Source: Lepisosteus oculatus (Eukaryota; Chordata; Actinopteri; Semionotiformes; Lepisosteidae). From it: DNA of 64,000 bases. The notes below the pieces were generated by a model. It ran no database searches. It was not told the DNA's origin and worked only from the letters and a program-made list of their open reading frames with translations. The position numbers were made by a program, and so were the translations under genes. Positions 1-13,454 of the stretch are shown here, one piece after another; positions within the stretch are counted from its first letter, which is position 1; every line of letters begins with the position of its first letter. The stretch lies in the NCBI RefSeq assembly GCF_040954835.1, contig NC_090711.1, positions 5,401,501 through 5,465,500 on the forward strand. Reading direction: 5' to 3'.

Positions 1-88
1 ACCAATCCCCCTCAAGATAAGAGGATATTCTTTTGTTAAATGGCTGGCTCTGTGGTAACTCTTTTCTTCAATGAAACATTGCATTTAG

Positions 89-1276
<1,188 letters not shown>

Positions 1277-2600
1277 AGGACACAGAGACTACGACAAAAT
1301 GAATAAATTAAAAAAAAATTAAAAAGGGCATTCAGGTTTTAAAAGGCAATGTACTTCTTTCCCAGGGAGCATTCCTCAAAACCAGGACCAAAATCCAGGC
1401 ATGCTGCTGCTGGGGGCTTATAGGACAAGTGGATCAGAACCAAATTGTTGTTTTGTTGTTTTTTTTTTTTTGCTGTCCCAGTTTTTGACAATGAACACTT
1501 TGAGATTTGAAGTTGAATTATCAGGATCAAACGGATTAGCAGGTTCGAAATCCCTGCTTGAAAAAAAAAAGAATGTTAATGAGTGTTATTCTTTCTACCA
1601 TTGAAAAGTCAGCTTACCTATTTGTTGGGGAACGGTCAACAGCTACTTCTGACAGCTTACCTGAAAACTGGAAAACAAGTTACAGATGCTGTGATGGCCA
1701 TGCTGTTGTTTGACATCTGTTTACCTTATTACGGGGCAGATCAATACCCCTGGGAATCATTTCTGCTAGTTCTGTTGTGAAATTGGGGTGGCTATCATCC
1801 TAAAGGAGAAGAAGAACATAGAAGGGTTCTGGTCAAGGTTGTTTGCCAGATAACAACTAGACCTGTGTTAATTGTGTTCCAAGATCTCCCTGGTCCCCTA
1901 TAGACCGGATGAAAATCTTATGAATTCCTCACACTGCAGTAGAGAATATATCTTCCAACACAACCTGTTCCCAATTGCTTTCCCTGCCTCATCAGATGTC
2001 CATGAACAATACTTTCCTGTCTGATGGTTAAACAAAAAAATACACCTGATACCACCTTTTCCTTAAAGATAAAAAAGAAAAAAATATATTGTGTAAATAA
2101 ATTTCAATTTCATCTAGTAATATTTATAGTATTTATGAGCATAGAAATTGCACTTCATTTCAATAACTAGTTTGTAGTTTAATTATTGTTATATAAATTA
2201 TTTAATTTGTATCCGTGAAGGGTAAAATGTAATTTATTCCCAGTATTCTATGTTAACTTTGCCTATTTATTTAACCTTGCCTATTTATTTTTTTGTAAAA
2301 CAGAATACAGCACATCCAGTAAAACCTTTTACTGTAAATGGCCATTGAAAAAATGATGATAAATTTCCTCAAGATTAACATTTGAAGAAGAAAACTCTAT
2401 TTAAAATATCAACCACAGTGAATTATTTTATATATTTTAGTATTTATTTTGAAGAATGGGATTTTTTAACCTCTTTTTTTAAGTGCAAATATTTTATAAC
2501 TGACAAGTTTTGATAATTTTTTAAAGGTTTCTTTTTGTTGATATTTATTTTTGTTTTCCGCAACGTGTTTTCAGACACCCGCAACCGATAAAATAAAGTT
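1277..2600 (+). other. myt1: MYT1 3' untranslated region
   Basis: After the stop codon the sequence has no credible coding frame. It becomes strongly AT-rich and carries many TATTTATT-like stretches, particularly between 2100 and 2660, which resemble AU-rich mRNA-instability elements. A canonical AATAAA lies at 2592-2597. The true transcript end cannot be fixed by eye, and further AATAAA-like motifs further right leave room for a longer form. Confidence 0.6.
2592..2597 (+). terminator. myt1: Candidate polyadenylation signal for MYT1
   Basis: A perfect AATAAA sits about 1.3 kb past the MYT1 stop codon inside a U-rich stretch. It is one of several AATAAA-like motifs downstream, so its use is inferred. 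Confidence 0.4.
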
Positions 2601-5600
2601 ATGTATTTATTATTTATTTAATATTTAAGAAATAATTAACAGTGATATTGTTGGATATTTATTTTGTAATGTCTGTGTGTCTCTGTGTTGGCTGAGTATT
2701 CATAGTCTTTAAACTTCTGTTGCTCTTTAAAATAAACGAAAAACATGTTCCGCAACATTGTACAACAAGGTGTTTGATTACACAGTGTTTCCATAGTACA
2801 ACTGCTGTACATCCTGTCAGACTGCAGAAGAAACTACTGTGTCCCCCAGAGTTCTGAGCAGGCATCTGCCCTTCAAGTCAGGAAAAAAAAGACTGTACTT
2901 GCCTTCATCTTACCAACGATCTGCCATATCAAAGTGTTCCTGAAATATTGTTAAGCTTTGTTAATATCAAAATGTTTTCATGTCTGTGCTTCAGATTTTC
3001 TCGCTTTAGTTTTAATTATTTGACTTTTTTCATTTTTCTTTTAAGGACAACAGTTGCAAAAATTTGTTTCTAGTTAAACAGCGAACGCAAACACACACTT
3101 AAGAGAATTGTTCATTTACAGATCATTAAGTCCTAAGACTTTCAAAAAGTGTATACCCTGGTAGCCTTATTCTTGTTTTTGTATTTTTAATGCACAAAGT
3201 GCCACTAACTAATCCTTTCTTTAGTGATTTTCATTCAGCAATGATAGACCCTCTGGGCACGTGATATAGTTGATTAGTGATTGTTACAAATGCCTTTTTT
3301 TCTTGCCAAGATGGCCATAAATACAATATATAACTTCTGTAAAGAAAAAAGTATATATATAAATATACATATATATTTTTCCAGTGTAATTGTTAAATTT
3401 GCTCTTTCTCTTAGTAGCACATCAAAAGAGAACTCTCTGTTCAGATAGCACTCTTTATGAACTGTGTTCTTTGAAGTTGTGAACCCTTGTAAGTTTTGTT
3501 TTAATAGTAAGACCATTTTGACTGTGGTTTTAGGATAGTCCAGAAAAAAAAGCAAAGAAAAACAAACAAAAAAGTATGGACACTGAGTTTTCAAAAGTAT
3601 CAGCTGTCATGGTTTCATATTCTATTATATCTGACCAATAATGTATTGAGCTCCTGTTAGTTGTTATAGAGAATCTGTATCCTATAGTTGTAATATAGTA
3701 GCATATGGATATTGGCAAATTCTTTCCTAATAAGTAAGAAAAATTAGATTTTTGTAATATATAAACACCACAGACATGGCTTGGAGGCTGACATTAAGAT
3801 GTACAGTTTTTTTTTTAATATGTTGGAAAAACATGTTTCCACAGAACAGAAGTAAAGGACAGAGATTAAGATTTGATCACTGAAATTAAACATTTAATGT
3901 GCAGCACATCAGGTATCTAATGGACTGTTGAAAGGAAGAATTTCTTACCAATAGCGATGATTCAGTCATGTCATAGAGGGTCATTCAGTTAATAACAGGC
4001 CAACAGTGTACAAAACTAATCAAAAATCTTTTTTTTTTTTTAGAATTGCTTAGGGGTGTGAAAGCAAATATAAGTAGCAGTCTTCATTCAGATACATGAT
4101 TTGTTAAATTATTGAAAGAAATCCGATCTATAAAGTGTCAATTATATAACAAAATACTGCACAAGATTTATTGATTTTACTTTGTAGAGCATTATTATTG
4201 CTCCTGAAATGACTGTGCAAAAACTGTAGGTAATTTCCTCTCCTGTGAACTGTTGCTGAAAAATCTGCATTCTATTGTAGTCTACTCTAAAGGAGGGATT
4301 CATTGATCAAATTGATCATTGTACTTTGCACATATTATGGATAAAGAAAATTCTACTTGGTTAACTAAGGCCAGAAAAATTGAATTTCCTTTAACAGAGT
4401 ATGTTTATACTGTACTGCTAAACCCTTTATGAACAAAAAGCAGAAAAAATACTCAGTGGTAGAAAATGGGAGAGTTCCAAAGAGCATTTTCATGTTATTG
4501 TATTGGCTAAGACAACACATTTGTTTTTTTTGTTGTTGTTGTTTTGAAATCTGCTGTTTGAAATGAACAAATAATTGCTTTTCCAAAAAGTATAAAAAGG
4601 GATTTTGCTTTGTTCGTTTATTTTGATTAAAAAATGTCAAATGTGACATTAATTTTTAGACATGTAATAGCATTTTTAAGAGAAGCTGGTTAATCAGCAT
4701 GTTTGAGAGAATCCAGATGAAAAGGTCACAGTATTTTCTGTACTTTTCTTATGATATTTTGCCATGTATGTTTATTTCAAAAAGAGCAAATTCTAGGCTG
4801 ATGTGTGTCGGATGTTAGTAATGGCATCCATCTAATAAATATAAACTAAGTTTGCAGATGACAGCTCGGAAAGAACTTTCTCAACGTAACACCATTTGAA
4901 AAATATTAATTGTTCCAAAATCTTGCCTTTCTTATATTCAGATATTAAAATGTGTCTTATCTTATGGTCAGTTGAATTGAAATTTAGTCAAATGAGACTG
5001 CAATATGACATTTTTGTACATACTTATTTTCTAATAGTAAGAGTTTTTGCATGTTGGCTTTGCTTGGTACCAGAAGTAATAATACATTGGGTACCTACTC
5101 TATTTGTGTAATAGAATGGTTATTAAACTCCTGATGAATAACCCTAGTAATACCATATGAGGCCATAAGTAAACAAAGATTTTCCAGCCACATCTGAATG
5201 GCTTCAATAATGATCCTGCTGTGTGGTTACAGGTAGTGGAACAGTGAGCCCAAATTCAAAACACGATGATTACAGAGCAATCAGTACCAATCAGTAAAGT
5301 AGAAAAGAGCATCAGTTATTGCAATGTAATTACATGCACACCCAAACCAATATTTTCCATAAATCATAATGCTTGGTTTTCAGTTCAGCAATCGTAGCCT
5401 TAAAAACATGTGAAACAGTGCTCTGGCAGAGTAATAGCTCACTCCTGTGTTATATACTGTATATTCGTTCATATCATGTGGCACCCATGGAGATTGGGAG
5501 GGAGATTGTATTTCAAGAAATATACATCTAGAGAGCTAGCTGTGCTGGAGTGAGAGATCCAGTCATCATTCCAACACACATTCTATCAGGAATATTAGAA

Positions 5601-8060
5601 AATAGATAAACTACACATAAGGACCATTTCCTTATTGTCTAGTTCACCAGATTGGCACGACTGGCTCACTAGATAATTTGGAATATTCTGAAACACAATC
5701 TCTTTCAGACCCATGTGAAGTAGTTTATGAGCAAGCCATGCCAAGCTTGCATTAACAGTCCAAATAGCTTCTCTGTGAGATACAGTATGTATCTGTGAAA
5801 TATATCTAGCAAGAATTATGTTGATACCGTAGCACACACCTGAACAAGGCTCCATATATAGCATCGCATTATTTCTTCTTTCTACTTTTCAGGTGGAAAA
5901 ATATTCCACTGTACTCCTTTCTTTTCGACTTGCTGACATGTATCCCAAATCAAATGTATAAATATGACAGACACAGGTCTGTCATTTTATTCTTCCAGTG
6001 CACTGTATATCTAAATGGCATTAAATTGTGGTGCTAGAGAGTTAGAATTTTTTTTAATTATTTTTAGCAACCTCATCTCCTTTTGTAGTCAGTTATCGAC
6101 TTTATTAACTTCAGTACCAGTGTTCCCTAGTCTTCAAATATTGAGGGTTTTGGATTATCTGTAAAAGATGTAGGACTAAAGCCTTCCAGAGCCAGAATAA
6201 AAATGATTGGCCCTTTCTCTTATACTTCCAAAACTAGCATGTTTTTTTCAACAGTGATGCATTGTAGTCACTGCTAACTGTGCAATCACACATATATAAC
6301 AATAAAAATACTGAGCTTACAATCAGTCTGTGTGATTGCTAGAGAATATGAATTTGTTTGATTCTTGACAGACTAAGACAAAGAGGTTTGGCACTGCAAG
6401 TGCCTATACTTGAATTACTGATATTTCCCTCAAATTTATTAACATTACATAAAACTATAATCTAAATTAAAAATGAGAAAGGCATGTGTGGTAGAATGGT
6501 ACTTTCCATTAAGCGAATATAACCAAAATTCCCAAGTAGGTACTGTAGCTTAAAACTGTGTAATTGTATCATTTGTGCCTTTCTCATACCATTAAAGCAG
6601 GAAGGGTATGTTTACATTTGGGAACTGGGTTCAAATCTAGCTCAGGATGATGTGAATGAAAAAAGACCCTTCAGAGGGTATGAAACGGAAATTAAATGAA
6701 AAGTGTTGCTGCTGGGCGTGCAAAGAATTCATATCAATTGTTCTGGTGACACTTTCATCAAATTTCTGGAAAAAAAATGAAACTGTGATTTGATATAATG
6801 ATTCAGGTACCAAATGGCATTATAGTAAAATTATTTTAGAAGAAGTAAATAAACAAACAGTAACACAAACAATCAGGGCATTATTTTAAAAATGAGTGGC
6901 ATACTCTGTAAAAATTTGTATTAAAGGACAGTGTTATTGTTGTTGTAAAAAAAAAAATAAAATAAAAAAATCTCTCCTACATACAGTATGTGTAAGAAAC
7001 TATACAGTCAGGGTTTGTCCTGTCAGCATATTTTTACAGAGAATAAATATTTTTACCGGCAACTTTTTAGGTACTGATGATAGCCTTTGAAATGAAAAGG
7101 GTACTTCCAAAAATATTGGTACTTCCACAAATTTAAATGGTGGTTTTGTAGAAGTGGTGTTCCTTTCTTACCATTTTCTAAAGCAGATCAAGCCCTGACC
7201 GTATGTGTTCGGTCTCTTGTTTTTAAAGTGAGCACTGTAGATCCACACAGTTTGTGAAGTAATGTCTGTGATTCTGTGTCTATGTATCAGTGTTATAAAC
7301 ATGGAAGCTGATGTTGGTTATTTGTTGGCGTATGATCCATTTCAATGTTACTTATGAAAAATGAGAATAAAAAAATGAAACAATATGATTTAAACTTGAT
7401 TTTTTTATATATCATCATATAATACTTTTTTTGCCACTTGATATTATATACCCCAAATAATAACAAAGAAAACCATTAAGTAGAAAACTTGAAGAGCTTT
7501 ATTTATGTTTTTGTCAAACAATATGTCTGAACCTGGCAAAATAAAGGCTCCAGTGTGTTAAATAAAGAGTCCAGTTGCTTAAATCAAAATGTCTAACACT
7601 CCTCTAAAATGTATGGCTTTAATCAGAAACAAAATATTTTCACCTCTAATCTTATATTTTGGGGATGTTTTACTAATGTTATCTATTCATAATCCAAAAA
7701 GTTTAAAAAGTGTTAAAAATATACTGAACATCAAATGAAACACAACACAGAGGTCTAGTGAATATAATCCACTATTTTAAACATTGATGTCAAATAAAAC
7801 TCAGAAATGTACACAAAAACACAAATAAAAGATCTGTCATATTTTAAGTATGAAATGTAACAAAACTGTCAAAATGAAAACATTACAGAGTTAGTATTGG
7901 ATATGGACACTGATACAATCCTGGCCATATTGAGCTGATCTCCTTTATATACTGCCTCAAATTATCTCTTGTTGAATAAAGTTGGTCCCCAAATGTTATG
8001 TATGACTCAGATGATGTTTAGCTAGCCGCACTGAGGCCTCAACATTATAGTAGAAATGTA
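2601..8060. other. Intergenic or extended MYT1 3' UTR; no gene seen
   Basis: AT-rich sequence with short poly-A and poly-T runs and a TA-rich tract near 3345-3375. Open frames here are short, hold no recognisable domain and have no splice context. Further AATAAA-like motifs (for example near 6301 and 7540) could serve a longer MYT1 3' UTR. Confidence 0.5.
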
Positions 8061-8064
8061 ATCA

Positions 8065-8610
8065 CAGCTGTGTGCTCTTTCAGTGTTCTGTTGGAAAATC
8101 ACCTTTTCTGTATCTTTTCCAAAGGATCCTTATCCTGAAAGAAGATTCCTCCCAACATCATAACACTTCCACCCCACTGACCCCCATGAACAATGCAACA
8201 ATCGGTACCCTGCTTACCACATCTTCAACCATGTTAGACCCAATGCCTTCCATCATGTAGTTGATGGAAGTACTGAAAATAGTACTCATCATTCATCACA
8301 AGCACTCTCTCTGTACCCACCTCAGATATTCTCTGTCCCACAGATGACAGTTATGTATTCTCTCATTGGACAATGTTACCCCCAAATGGCCTCTGAGTAT
8401 GCAGATCACTTCCATGTAGACAATGAGCTACAGTCATTCTGCTGATGCACATGTTATTTCTTCCTGGATTTTCCCATGCTGTGTCTCATACATTTCGCAC
8501 CCACTGAAGACTGAGAATGGTTATGCAGATGGATAAGACAGACGTGACTGTCCTCAGCTGATGTGGTGACCCTCTGTCTTTCAGGATATGGCCTGTCCTT
8601 TACAGAGCTG
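8065..8610 (-). mobile_element. Decayed Tc1/mariner-type transposase remnant
   Basis: Reading the minus strand from about 8600 down to 8070 gives a broken Tc1-like transposase. The N-terminal part contains RVTTSAEDSHVCLIHLHNH, matching the family's helix-turn-helix region (usually R-TT--QDR-I-L-HLRNR). Further on, DGRHWV precedes GKQGTDCCIVHGGQWGGSVM, the stretch around the family's GGGSVMVWGGI core. Several in-frame stops and at least one frameshift separate these blocks, so no functional protein is made. I could not define terminal inverted repeats. It lies in the MYT1-PCMTD2 intergenic region. The identification rests on remembered Tc1 family motifs, not on a search. Confidence 0.7.
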
Positions 8611-8700
8611 GCTTCCTGGTTTCTCTTGACTAGTCAGCTGATTGCTGGAGCAGAACATCTCATTTTCCAGGCACCTTCTCTCAGAAACAAGCTAGCTTTT

Positions 8701-9539
8701 TTATGTCAGTAGAAGTCAGGCAATTTTATTCAAGTGGGGCATGGTCTTATCTTTCACTTTGCTTTCATTAATTAAAATAATGTCTTTTTGAACGGCTGTT
8801 TATACAGATTCTTAATCAAATCTTTTTGGTGATGTTCGCCCAATTCAAATACCATAGAGAACCTTGTGATTTCATGAAATCACTTCACTTGAGCTCAGCA
8901 TTTTGTTATCCCAAGGCTCAATACAGCTCAATCAATCAAAAAAACATATGTGCACTACGTAAATATAAGATTGTGTATGTATCCAATGTGCTAATGATGT
9001 GAAATCAAGGTTTAGCCTTTTCATCATGTATCATTATGTATATTATTGAGGAGCTTTCTATGCTGTATTTGCTCACGTCTACAAAACAGATCACGAGTGT
9101 ATGCAATTTTAAATAATGTACCAAGTATTCACTTTTCAAAAATGTAATAACATCTACATGTCTGAAACATCTGAAAAAAATAGAAATGTAAATGTAGTTA
9201 ATTGGATTAACATACAGTAGTACTCATGTACTGTGTTTTCACATTGAGAATGGAAATGTTGTCGCGGGAGTTAAAAACCGCATTGGCTATAGAAAAAACA
9301 GCACTGGTTATAGAAATAGACTCAGAATTAACAAAAGACCACAGGACAAAACCTTCAGTAGTTGTTTTCCCACTTACTAGCAGTGACATCCACATTTCTA
9401 ACCATTAAAAAACAGAAAAAGAATTCTTTGAAATCTCTTAATATTGCTTAAACTGATTTTCTAAAGCCAACTCTTAGTTCCTATTGGAAGTTATAAAACA
9501 TCACAGTGACAACATTGGAAAGCATTTCAAAAGACACTC
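8701..9539. other. Intergenic; nothing recognisable
   Basis: AT-rich unique-looking DNA. Part of the left side may be the unread end of the Tc1-like remnant. Overlapping 60-62-codon frames near 9207-9408 lie on opposite strands and look like chance. Confidence 0.4.
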
Positions 9540-9890
9540 ATTGGTTCCCTATGCAAATGTTATGTGGCTTCTTGTAATTAATCCATGGTCCAATTTGCAT
9601 TTAAAAGTTAGAGCAAACAACAAAGAAAAGCCTCATGTGTGATTAGAGAGCAAAAAAATTGTTTTCTGAAACTATAAAAAATGGAGGAAAAACAGGGAGG
9701 AAAACCCTAAAGATCAATATGCTTAAGTGGAATTTGGGTGTTTTGTTGAATGAGGGAGCAGTGGGGGAGGAGAAAAATAATCCATGTAAATAACAAACGA
9801 TATTCAAAAGTTGCCCTTTTGATTAAATAAACGTTGAGTGAAACGTTAATGTATTCATCAGCTGGGGGTGACAGATGGGAGCTGAGTCTT
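9540..9890. promoter_or_regulatory. Candidate distal enhancer, dense transcription-factor motifs
   Basis: Many developmental transcription-factor motifs crowd into 350 bp: a POU octamer ATGCAAAT at 9551-9558 and its reverse ATTTGCAT at 9593-9600, a TAATTA homeodomain core at 9575-9580, a SOX-like AACAAAG at 9619-9625, an E-box CAGCTG at 9859-9864 and TGACAG overlapping CAGATG at 9869-9877. There is no coding frame. Paired POU and SOX sites are typical of neural enhancers, which would suit MYT1 upstream. Motif matches are short and common in AT-rich DNA, so the call is tentative. Confidence 0.3.
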
Positions 9891-11235
9891 TCCTGAAAAA
9901 AAGCTTCTCTCGGCAGGAGCCCAGGCTTCCAGACTCATCACTAATCTCCTAATGTACACATCTGTTTGCACCCAGTAAGTATGAGAAACATCAGTGAAGC
10001 CCAACTTTTACAAGCACTCAAACTCTGGACAAACTGTAGTGGCAAGTTGAAAAAATTATTTTCATCCATTTTCTTTTTTTAAATCTGTTTTCTAATTCAG
10101 TATGTTAGAACACAAATAATAGGAAATATATATTTTTTCTTGATGCTCTATTTATTAAGGATTTTAAATAGTCTCTTATAATGTAAACAGTACCTAGGAT
10201 CTGAATTTGAGATGTTCAATGCAGAGTGTGACCACATTTAGGCAGACTAGACACTTACTTCCCACAATGCTGCTCTCGTGAAATAGATTCAATAAAATCC
10301 AGATTCTCATGTATCCTATCAAATATTTACCATTGAACCTGCTCACATAGCATATTATATGTTAATGACCTCTTATTATCTTATTATAAAGAAGCAAGTA
10401 TAAAACAATTTTTCATTATTCACACTCAAATATTATATATTATAAAAATGATATATCCCAACAATACTATACTTGTTTACTTCTTGTATTTCTTTCCAAC
10501 AAAGAGCTTTGTTAAACTTCAGTATGTACCTTTATGGTAGTGAATATACATTTATGTTTTTCTGATTATTTATAGGAGTGGAACTCAGCAGTATCTTGTG
10601 TGATTTGTCTGGGAATACATTACATTATCAAGAACTTACATGCTTTAGAAAATGGGGGCTTTTTCTCATAGCAGAAACAAACGATATATTGCACAAGAGT
10701 GCTGACACCTGCTGGATTAATGAGGTAAGAATCCTCTTTAAAAACCAAGCTGATTTTTTTTTTGATCAAGCATGCAATTTTTGAAGTATGCATTCTGAAT
10801 TGTAGGCATGAAACGTGCCTGTTTCTCGTTACATAGTTTAAAAATAAATATCTTTATTGAGTTTCTAAATGAAACCAGTACCTTTCCTAGGCTAAAATTA
10901 CGTGAGTAGAAAGATGTCAAGCCTAGAAACCCTATGGTAACTGTAACTTCTGGCAGATCCCAAAGGATAATGAAGTTATGAATGAGTATGGAACAGCATA
11001 TTAAAAAAACTGAATACATTTAAAATGAATTGTTTATTGTTGTTGCAATGCAGAATAATGACCATTTTAAAACCTACCTATCACAAATTGCCACTCTTGT
11101 AAGCTTTCTGTTTTGCTGTGGCAGCTTAAAAGCACTTAAAATTTTTTGAATTATTTCCACTATACTGTATTGTTTTGCTTGCCTATTACTTTTTATCCAC
11201 ATAGACAAATTCATGTGTGTTGTAGATATTCTGCT
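9891..11235. other. Intergenic; nothing recognisable
   Basis: AT-rich DNA with no supported coding frame on either strand, no clear repeat and no RNA gene. Confidence 0.4.
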
Positions 11236-11560
11236 TTGTATTGGGGAGGTACAGCAGTGCAGTGGTTAGCATTGCTGCCTCACGGTGCTGGTTTTCAATC
11301 CATGGGGTGGCTTGCATGGGTTTCCTCTGGGTGCTCCAGTTCCCTCCCATAGTCCATAAACATGCTGTTAGATTAATTGGCTTCTATAAAATTGGTCCTG
11401 GTGTGAATGTGAACATACAGTAACTGTGCCTGCGTGTGCGCTGAGAAGGACTGGCATCCCATGCAGGGTGTATCCTGCCTTGAGCCCTGGGCGTCCCAGG
11501 ATAGGCTCTGGGCCACTGTGTCCCTGAATTGGATAAGCAGGTATTGAAAGTGACGCGATG
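11236..11560 (+). repeat. tRNA-headed SINE copy, + orientation
   Basis: The copy begins with a tRNA-like promoter region: GTGCAGTGGTTAGCAT (A-box region) near 11257 and a degenerate B box GGTTTTCAATCC at 11290-11301. The body follows with phrases standard for a very common fish SINE: GGGTTTCCTCTGGGTGCTCC, a TTAATTGG block near 11373, GACTGGCATCCCATGCAGG and a CAGGATAGGCTCTGG block, ending GATAAGCAGGTATTGAAAG. Two further copies in the opposite orientation lie near 32.0-32.3 kb and 45.3-45.6 kb. Any reading frame through it is part of the repeat, not a gene. Confidence 0.85.
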
Positions 11561-12999
11561 ATGATGCTTTATGATGGAAACTGTTTTTAGTTTTAATTGA
11601 AGAGCACACTGGTCCTGCAATATTATTATTTGTCTATAAATACTGTATAGCATGTAATAGAATTACTTAAGCTTATATTAAAAAGGAGGTCTATCTAAAT
11701 TATCTATTTTACAGGAGACTGACCTAATAATATGAATTTCACATAACAGAAATGAATGTGAATTTAAAGCTATACAACACAAATATATATATATAGGTGC
11801 ACAACAATCTATTTCTTAAGCATTCATTTTTAAAGTATTCCTAATATATCAAACTAATACTAACCTAGAAAATTCCTCAAAGGAAATGCAGTTATTATCA
11901 TTGCCCATACTGTATCTAAAATCTCTCCCCTTTTCTACTATTTTGTCAATTTTTATCACATACACCACTTAACAGAAATCAGATGTACTACAGGTTTTAA
12001 AATGCTTATTAAGATGACAGTGGTACCATTCTTGATTTGTATTAACAATGGTAATTATTCCTGTTTTTTTCTTCATACAAACATAATTTAACTTGCATTC
12101 ATTGGAGACAAATGTGCATTAAATATAGACTGTAATAAGATGTTTTAAGAACAGTCATTAATTCACAGCTGTGTGATAATGAATAATAAAATCAAGGATC
12201 TAAAAAGACCATTTGTTTCTGCGATGTAAGTTCATATTATCATGCTTTTAACAAGTATAGACATTACAAATAGATGGAAAGTACATCAAAAGATATGTTA
12301 TTTTAGCCTGAAGTTTAAACTACATATTAAAAGTTATTTCTCCTTGAAAAAAAGTCAAAGAATGCACTCAGAAATGCAAAATGATGCAGGAAAGGCTGCA
12401 AATGAGAGATCATTTAGCACATCTTGCTTGATCATAAAGTAACTTATTGATGTAAGAATCACTATTTATAATTTACTGTATTGCAATATACTGACTGCGT
12501 TGTCTGGTGTCCGTTGTACTAGGTATGTTCTGGGAGAATGGTGTGATTGAGAAACCATTGTGCATGTACACATGGCAAATAAATTCCCTGAGGTCCTTGT
12601 ATAAATCCTTGTCTCCTATTTTAAATCATGAATACACATTCTCTTAATTTCCATTTGTATCCTTGAATTATTTCCTTTATTGTCATTTAATTTAATTAAA
12701 TAAAAAAGCCCTTCTAAAGAAGGTTTTTAGTCTTGATTTAAAAGTGCTCTGATATCCTGAATTAGATGAATTAGATGAACAAAGGTTGCACTGGTGGGGG
12801 AAAAGTAAAACAGTAAGATGTTAATGTTTTAGCTTGAGTGAAAGAGCACAGACTGATTTTAATATAGTAGCCTTCCTAGACTTATCAGTTAAACACGCTG
12901 CTTGCTTCAGCTTTGTAGCAATGGTAGTTTTTGTTTCATAATAATCTACAGTATCTGGGCCATCTCGAGCACGAGGGAATGCTACTGATACGGTTTTTT
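11561..12999. other. Intergenic; nothing recognisable
   Basis: AT-rich DNA with a short ATATAT tract near 11785. No coding frame, RNA gene or clear repeat could be supported. Confidence 0.4.
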
Positions 13000-13454
13000 T
13001 AACACCTGAATAAGCATATTATGCAGGACAACACAACACTTATTTTAACAAGATAAAGAAGGCGCTGTAGGAACATGCTAAAGCTTTTGCAGTAGCGTGC
13101 TTTCATAGAGCGAAAGGAAGAGTCGATACAAAACAAGGTCTTATTGCTGCAGCCCACATTCCTCATGTGGTGCATTTGTGTGCGTGACGTCACGGAGTCA
13201 GCTGGTCATTGTTTACATCCAGCTCTGAACTGGCTGTGAATGTTTCTGCACAAAAGCTTGAAGAAAACAAGGCGAAGACAAAATATTACTATACAAACAA
13301 TTTGCATTTCCAAATAGCTGATAACAGCTACATGCTTTTTTTAGAGGCGTCTTTATTTGCTGCTGTCACTGAGTTATTTCTTACGGGTATTGTGTTTCTC
13401 CCCCGTTTATTTTCCGCTTCTCGATTTCCCAGACTGCTGTCGCAGAAGACAAAG
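13000..13454 (+). promoter_or_regulatory. pcmtd2: Likely PCMTD2 promoter and non-coding first exon
   Basis: CpG dinucleotides, rare in the surrounding kilobases, become frequent here. A perfect CRE (TGACGTCA) lies at 13185-13192, a common element of CpG-type housekeeping promoters. A strong splice donor AAAG/GTGAGA falls at 13454/13455, and the first coding exon of PCMTD2 is preceded by an acceptor 2.2 kb downstream, with 38 nt of 5' UTR before its ATG. A non-coding first exon ending at 13454 fits well. The transcription start is not defined. Confidence 0.5.
13185..13192. promoter_or_regulatory. Cyclic-AMP response element (CRE/ATF palindrome)
   Basis: This is a perfect palindromic TGACGTCA about 260 bp upstream of the proposed first-exon splice donor of PCMTD2. 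It would bind CREB/ATF proteins. The position fits a proximal promoter. Confidence 0.5.
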
